From contig JAFTBA010000299.1 of assembly GCA_017458545.1 (NCBI GenBank), positions 1 to 8,020 of the forward strand: DNA of 8,020 nt. The letters are read 5' to 3'. Made by a program: the position numbers and the translations under genes. This DNA comes from Synergistaceae bacterium (GTDB lineage Bacteria > Synergistota > Synergistia > Synergistales > Aminobacteriaceae). Each line of letters opens with the position of its first letter. Positions within the stretch are counted from its first letter, which is position 1. The notes below the pieces were generated by a model that saw only the letters and a list, made by a program, of their open reading frames with translations, was not told the DNA's origin and did no database searches. Below, piece after piece: positions 5,501 through 8,020 of the stretch.

Positions 5501-7123
5501 TTAATCTGTCCAAGCTCTTGATTTTTCGATTGCTTTCTGCCAGCCCTTATAGGCTTTCTCGCGTTCGTCAGCAGGAAGTTCAGGGTTAAACTTTCTGTCC
5601 TGCGCCCAGTTAGCGCGAATATCTCCCTCGTCTTTCCAGAAACCTACAGCGAGTCCTGCCGCGTAAGCTGCACCGAGCGCAGTAGTTTCATTGACAACGG
5701 GACGAACAACATCAGCTCCGAGAATGTCGGCCTGTAACTGCATGAGAAGATTATTGACGACAGCACCGCCGTCAACTTTGAGTGCAGTGAGCTTCTTGCC
5801 TGAGTCCTTCTCCATAGCCTCGATAACGTCCCTTGTCTGGTAGCACAGACTCTCAAGCGTTGCCCTGATGATGTGTTCTTTGCGGACGTAACGTGTAAGT
5901 CCGACGATTGCACCTCTAGCAGTCATGTCCCAGTAAGGTGCGAATAACCCTGAGAACGCAGGAACAAAGTATATTCCTGCCGAGTCTTTAACTTTACCTG
6001 CGTAGTACTCTGTTACAGGAGCGTCATCAACCATTTTGAGGTTGTCCCTTAACCACTGAATAGCAGCTCCTGCAATAGCTATTGAACCTTCGAGGGCGTA
6101 ATAGCATTTGCCTTTTTCACGCGAGTAAAACGCTGTCGTTAAGAGTCCGTTCTTTGAGGGTATAGGCTTGTCGCCGATGTTCATCAGCATAAAGCACCCT
6201 GTTCCGTAAGTGTTCTTAGCTTCGCCCTCGCTCAAACATGCCTGTCCGAACAACGCTGCCTGCTGGTCGCCCAAGTCTCCTGCAACAGGTATCTCAGCTC
6301 CGAAAGGCCCGTCCTTTTTGGTCATGCCGTAAACAGCACTTGAGGGCATAATTTTGGGGAGCATTGACGCAGGGATTTTGAGTTCGTCCATCATGGTCTT
6401 GTCCCATTCGCATGTTGCAATGTTCATGAGAAGTGTACGTGAAGCGTTCGACACATCGGTTACATGAACACCTCCGTTTACACCGCCCGTTAAGTTCCAG
6501 ATGAGCCACGTGTCAGTGTTGCCGAAAAGTAATTCGCCCTTCTCAGCTTTTTCGCGCGCACCGGGAACGTTATCGAGTATCCAGCGGATTTTAGTGCCTG
6601 AGAAATAAGGGTTGATGAGTAAGCCTGTTATATCTTTGACTTTGCCCTCACCCTTTTCATTCTGACCCCAGCCGGGTTTCTTGAGCCATTCGGCGCAGAA
6701 ATCCTGAGTCCTAGTGCACTGCCAGACGATTGCGTTGTAAATGGGTTTGCCCGTTGCTTTCTCCCAAACTACTGTAGTCTCACGCTGGTTAGTGATACCT
6801 ACGGCTGCTATTTCATCGGGTGAAGCGTTAACGGCTGAGAGTGCGCCCCTGATAACGTCCTGAGTTCTGCTCCAAATTTCCATTGCATTGTGTTCGACCC
6901 AGCCGGGATGAGGGAATATCTGTTCGTGTTCCATCTGGTATGAACCTGCAGGCTTTCCGTCCTTCGTGAAAAGCATACAGCGTGTGCTTGTAGTTCCCTG
7001 ATCTATAGCGGCTACATATTTTTTGTCTGCCATCGAATTTTTGACCTCCTGTTTAATTTCCGACTGTGTTACTGCTGCGGAATTGCTGTTGTCTTTCCTG
7101 CTTCCGAAAAGTTTGAATAACAT
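5501..7123 (-). CDS. glpK: Glycerol kinase
   Basis: Phosphorylates glycerol with ATP to sn-glycerol 3-phosphate in the cytoplasm (FGGY family). Numbered from the 540-codon frame: AAIDQGTTSTR (38-48) is the phosphate-binding start; GITNQRETTVVW and GNTDTWLIWNLTGG hold glycerol contacts. GDLGDQQAALFGQ has the catalytic-base aspartate at 286 (E. coli Asp245). NTYGTGCFMLMN and KVDGGAVVNN form the nucleotide site. There are two possible starts. ATG 7123 has GAGGA nine bases upstream and gives a 30-residue polar extension; ATG 7033 has AGGAGG 11 bases upstream and gives 510 residues, matching the family. I favour 7033 for the main product. The phosphorylatable His of enterococcal enzymes is Gly272, and E. 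coli Arg236, used by fructose bisphosphate, is Glu277, so both known controls look absent. It lies 56 bases behind glpF if the longer start is used. Confidence 0.97.
   Translation of the reverse strand: MLFKLFGSRKDNSNSAAVTQSEIKQEVKNSMADKKYVAAIDQGTTSTRCMLFTKDGKPAGSYQMEHEQIFPHPGWVEHNAMEIWSRTQDVIRGALSAVNASPDEIAAVGITNQRETTVVWEKATGKPIYNAIVWQCTRTQDFCAEWLKKPGWGQNEKGEGKVKDITGLLINPYFSGTKIRWILDNVPGAREKAEKGELLFGNTDTWLIWNLTGGVNGGVHVTDVSNASRTLLMNIATCEWDKTMMDELKIPASMLPKIMPSSAVYGMTKKDGPFGAEIPVAGDLGDQQAALFGQACLSEGEAKNTYGTGCFMLMNIGDKPIPSKNGLLTTAFYSREKGKCYYALEGSIAIAGAAIQWLRDNLKMVDDAPVTEYYAGKVKDSAGIYFVPAFSGLFAPYWDMTARGAIVGLTRYVRKEHIIRATLESLCYQTRDVIEAMEKDSGKKLTALKVDGGAVVNNLLMQLQADILGADVVRPVVNETTALGAAYAAGLAVGFWKDEGDIRANWAQDRKFNPELPADEREKAYKGWQKAIEKSRAWTD
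7045..7050 (-). promoter_or_regulatory. Internal ribosome binding site at the canonical glpK start
   Basis: The minus strand has AGGAGG, an 11-base spacer and then ATG at 7033, immediately before ADKKYVAAIDQGTTSTR. It is inside the longer open frame, so it either marks the true start or gives a second, shorter product. Confidence 0.6.
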
Positions 7124-7179
7124 TGCTCTTAATCCTCGTGTGAAAAATTGCGGGGGCTGTTTAACGTTTAACCTCTAAG

Positions 7180-7935
7180 CTACATTATGCCGAATGCGTG
7201 GCAGAAGAAGTATGCTACAACTGCACCGGCCAACGGGCCAAGTACGGGTACCCATGAGTAAGCCCAGTCCGAATCTCTTTTGCCCGGAATCGGGAGAACG
7301 AAGTGTGCGATTCTGGGTGAGAGGTCTCTCGCAGGGTTGAGCGCGTAACCTGTCGGTCCTCCGAGTGCCGCGCCTAATCCGTAAATAATTCCGGCAACGA
7401 GGAAAGTACCAACTCCTGGTGTGAAACCTGCCTTTGTCGCAACACCCTCAGAGAAGACGCACATAATCAGCGTAACAAGGAAGAACGTAGCTATTGCCTC
7501 AGTGAGGAAGCAGCAGGGAAGGCTGCGCTCTGCTTCGCTCTTGTTGGGGGCTGTGCAGAATACTCCGAGCTGTGCGCTGGGGTCAGAACCCTTCCAATGA
7601 TCCAGGTAAGCGAGCCACACTACAACGGCACCGCAGAAGCCTCCGCACATCTGAGCAATGATGATGCTGAACGCTTCGCCCCATGAGCCGTAAGTGCCGG
7701 CGAGAGTCTTTGCGACCGTAACGACGGGATTCAAATCACCCTGAGGTGATCCGAGACCGTTTGCTGCGAAGACACCGAGTCCGACAGCCCAAGCCCAGCC
7801 CCAGCAGATATGAACCCAGTTAGAGCCGTTAGCTTTTGAATCTTTGAGAACGAGGTTAGCGACATTGCCGTCACCGAAGACGACAAGAACGAGTGTACCG
7901 AAAAATTCGCCTAAAACAGGTCCGGGTGTAAACAT
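7180..7935 (-). CDS. glpF: Glycerol facilitator (aquaglyceroporin, MIP family)
   Basis: Inner-membrane channel for passive uptake of glycerol. Numbered from ATG 7935 it has 251 residues and the six-helix, two-half-helix MIP layout. The first loop motif is GDLNPVVT, so Asn-Pro-Val (69-71) replaces the usual NPA. The second is GYALNPARD (196-204), with Asp204 after Arg203, the mark of glycerol rather than water channels. The selectivity filter reads Trp45, Tyr197 and Arg203, where E. coli has Trp48, Phe200 and Arg206. The frame is open upstream to a GTG at 8001, but AGGAGG ten bases before ATG 7935 and the family N-terminus (GPVLGEFFGTLVLV) choose the shorter start. A cysteine-rich stretch around 97-101, 127 and 141-142 is unremarkable for a membrane protein. 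It stands at the head of the visible glp genes. Confidence 0.95.
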   Translation of the reverse strand: MFTPGPVLGEFFGTLVLVVFGDGNVANLVLKDSKANGSNWVHICWGWAWAVGLGVFAANGLGSPQGDLNPVVTVAKTLAGTYGSWGEAFSIIIAQMCGGFCGAVVVWLAYLDHWKGSDPSAQLGVFCTAPNKSEAERSLPCCFLTEAIATFFLVTLIMCVFSEGVATKAGFTPGVGTFLVAGIIYGLGAALGGPTGYALNPARDLSPRIAHFVLPIPGKRDSDWAYSWVPVLGPLAGAVVAYFFCHAFGIM

Positions 7936-7945
7936 TTCAATGATG

Positions 7946-7951
7946 CCTCCT
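7946..7951 (-). promoter_or_regulatory. Ribosome binding site fixing the ATG start of glpF
   Basis: AGGAGG on the minus strand lies ten bases before ATG 7935. It favours this start over the upstream in-frame GTG at 8001, whose extra 22 residues do not look like a MIP N-terminus. Confidence 0.75.
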
Positions 7952-8020
7952 GTGCAATTTTTGTAGTACGCTGCAAAATATTCCGTGAAAATTCTTCGCA
8001 CTGTCTGCCCCCGCAGAAAG

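Noticed and set aside
7148..7161. Tandem GTTTAAC-type 7-mer pair between glpF and glpK as an operator
   Set aside because: Only two short AT-rich copies of a 7-base unit, without symmetry or a nearby promoter, so chance is a sufficient explanation.
7936..8001. Longer glpF beginning at GTG 8001
   Set aside because: The extra 22 residues are unlike MIP N-termini and AGGAGG is correctly spaced for ATG 7935.
7936..8020. A promoter for glpF at the right edge
   Set aside because: No -35/-10 pair with acceptable spacing is visible; the promoter may lie beyond the window.

Overview
The window is a single-strand block of bacterial genes: every supported gene reads on the minus strand, so transcription runs from high to low coordinates. 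The content is a glycerol catabolism locus followed by two translation-related housekeeping genes. Base composition is moderate (judged by eye, near half GC). Ribosome binding sites are strong AGGAGG or G-rich types. The set of a GlpA-like dehydrogenase, a GlpB-replacing FAD/NAD oxidoreductase and a DUF1667 protein is typical of anaerobic bacteria such as Synergistota and Clostridia. I lean towards a gut or rumen type anaerobe, possibly Synergistaceae, but the sequence alone does not settle this.

Layout in order of transcription. glpF (glycerol channel, start about 7935) is followed by glpK (glycerol kinase, 7123 or 7033 to 5501). A 151-base gap (5350-5500) then holds a large heptameric inverted repeat and a terminator-like hairpin. 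After it come glpA-like (5349-3868), an FAD/NAD oxidoreductase (3871-2618, overlapping glpA by ATGA) and DUF1667 (2606-2235, 11 bases on). A second gap (2124-2234) has a strong GC hairpin and a TATAAT box. It leads into rlmB (2123 or 2114 to 1374) and gltX (1330 running off the left edge, TTG start).

How the genes work together: GlpF admits glycerol, GlpK makes sn-glycerol 3-phosphate, and the three-gene GlpA/oxidoreductase/DUF1667 module probably oxidises it to dihydroxyacetone phosphate. No GlpC-like membrane anchor or other membrane segment is present in the module, so electrons may go to a soluble acceptor. The DUF1667 protein carries a C-x2-C-x3-C-x19-C pattern resembling the iron-sulphur domain of molybdopterin oxidoreductases. 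It is the least understood part of the pathway.

Points most worth a second look are the telomere-like GGGNNTA heptamer hairpin, the proposed iron-sulphur role of DUF1667, a glutamyl-tRNA synthetase lacking the roughly 35-residue zinc/SWIM segment, and a glycerol kinase without the residues used for control by HPr or fructose 1,6-bisphosphate in model species. Nothing here looks like phage, an insertion sequence, a CRISPR array or an RNA gene.
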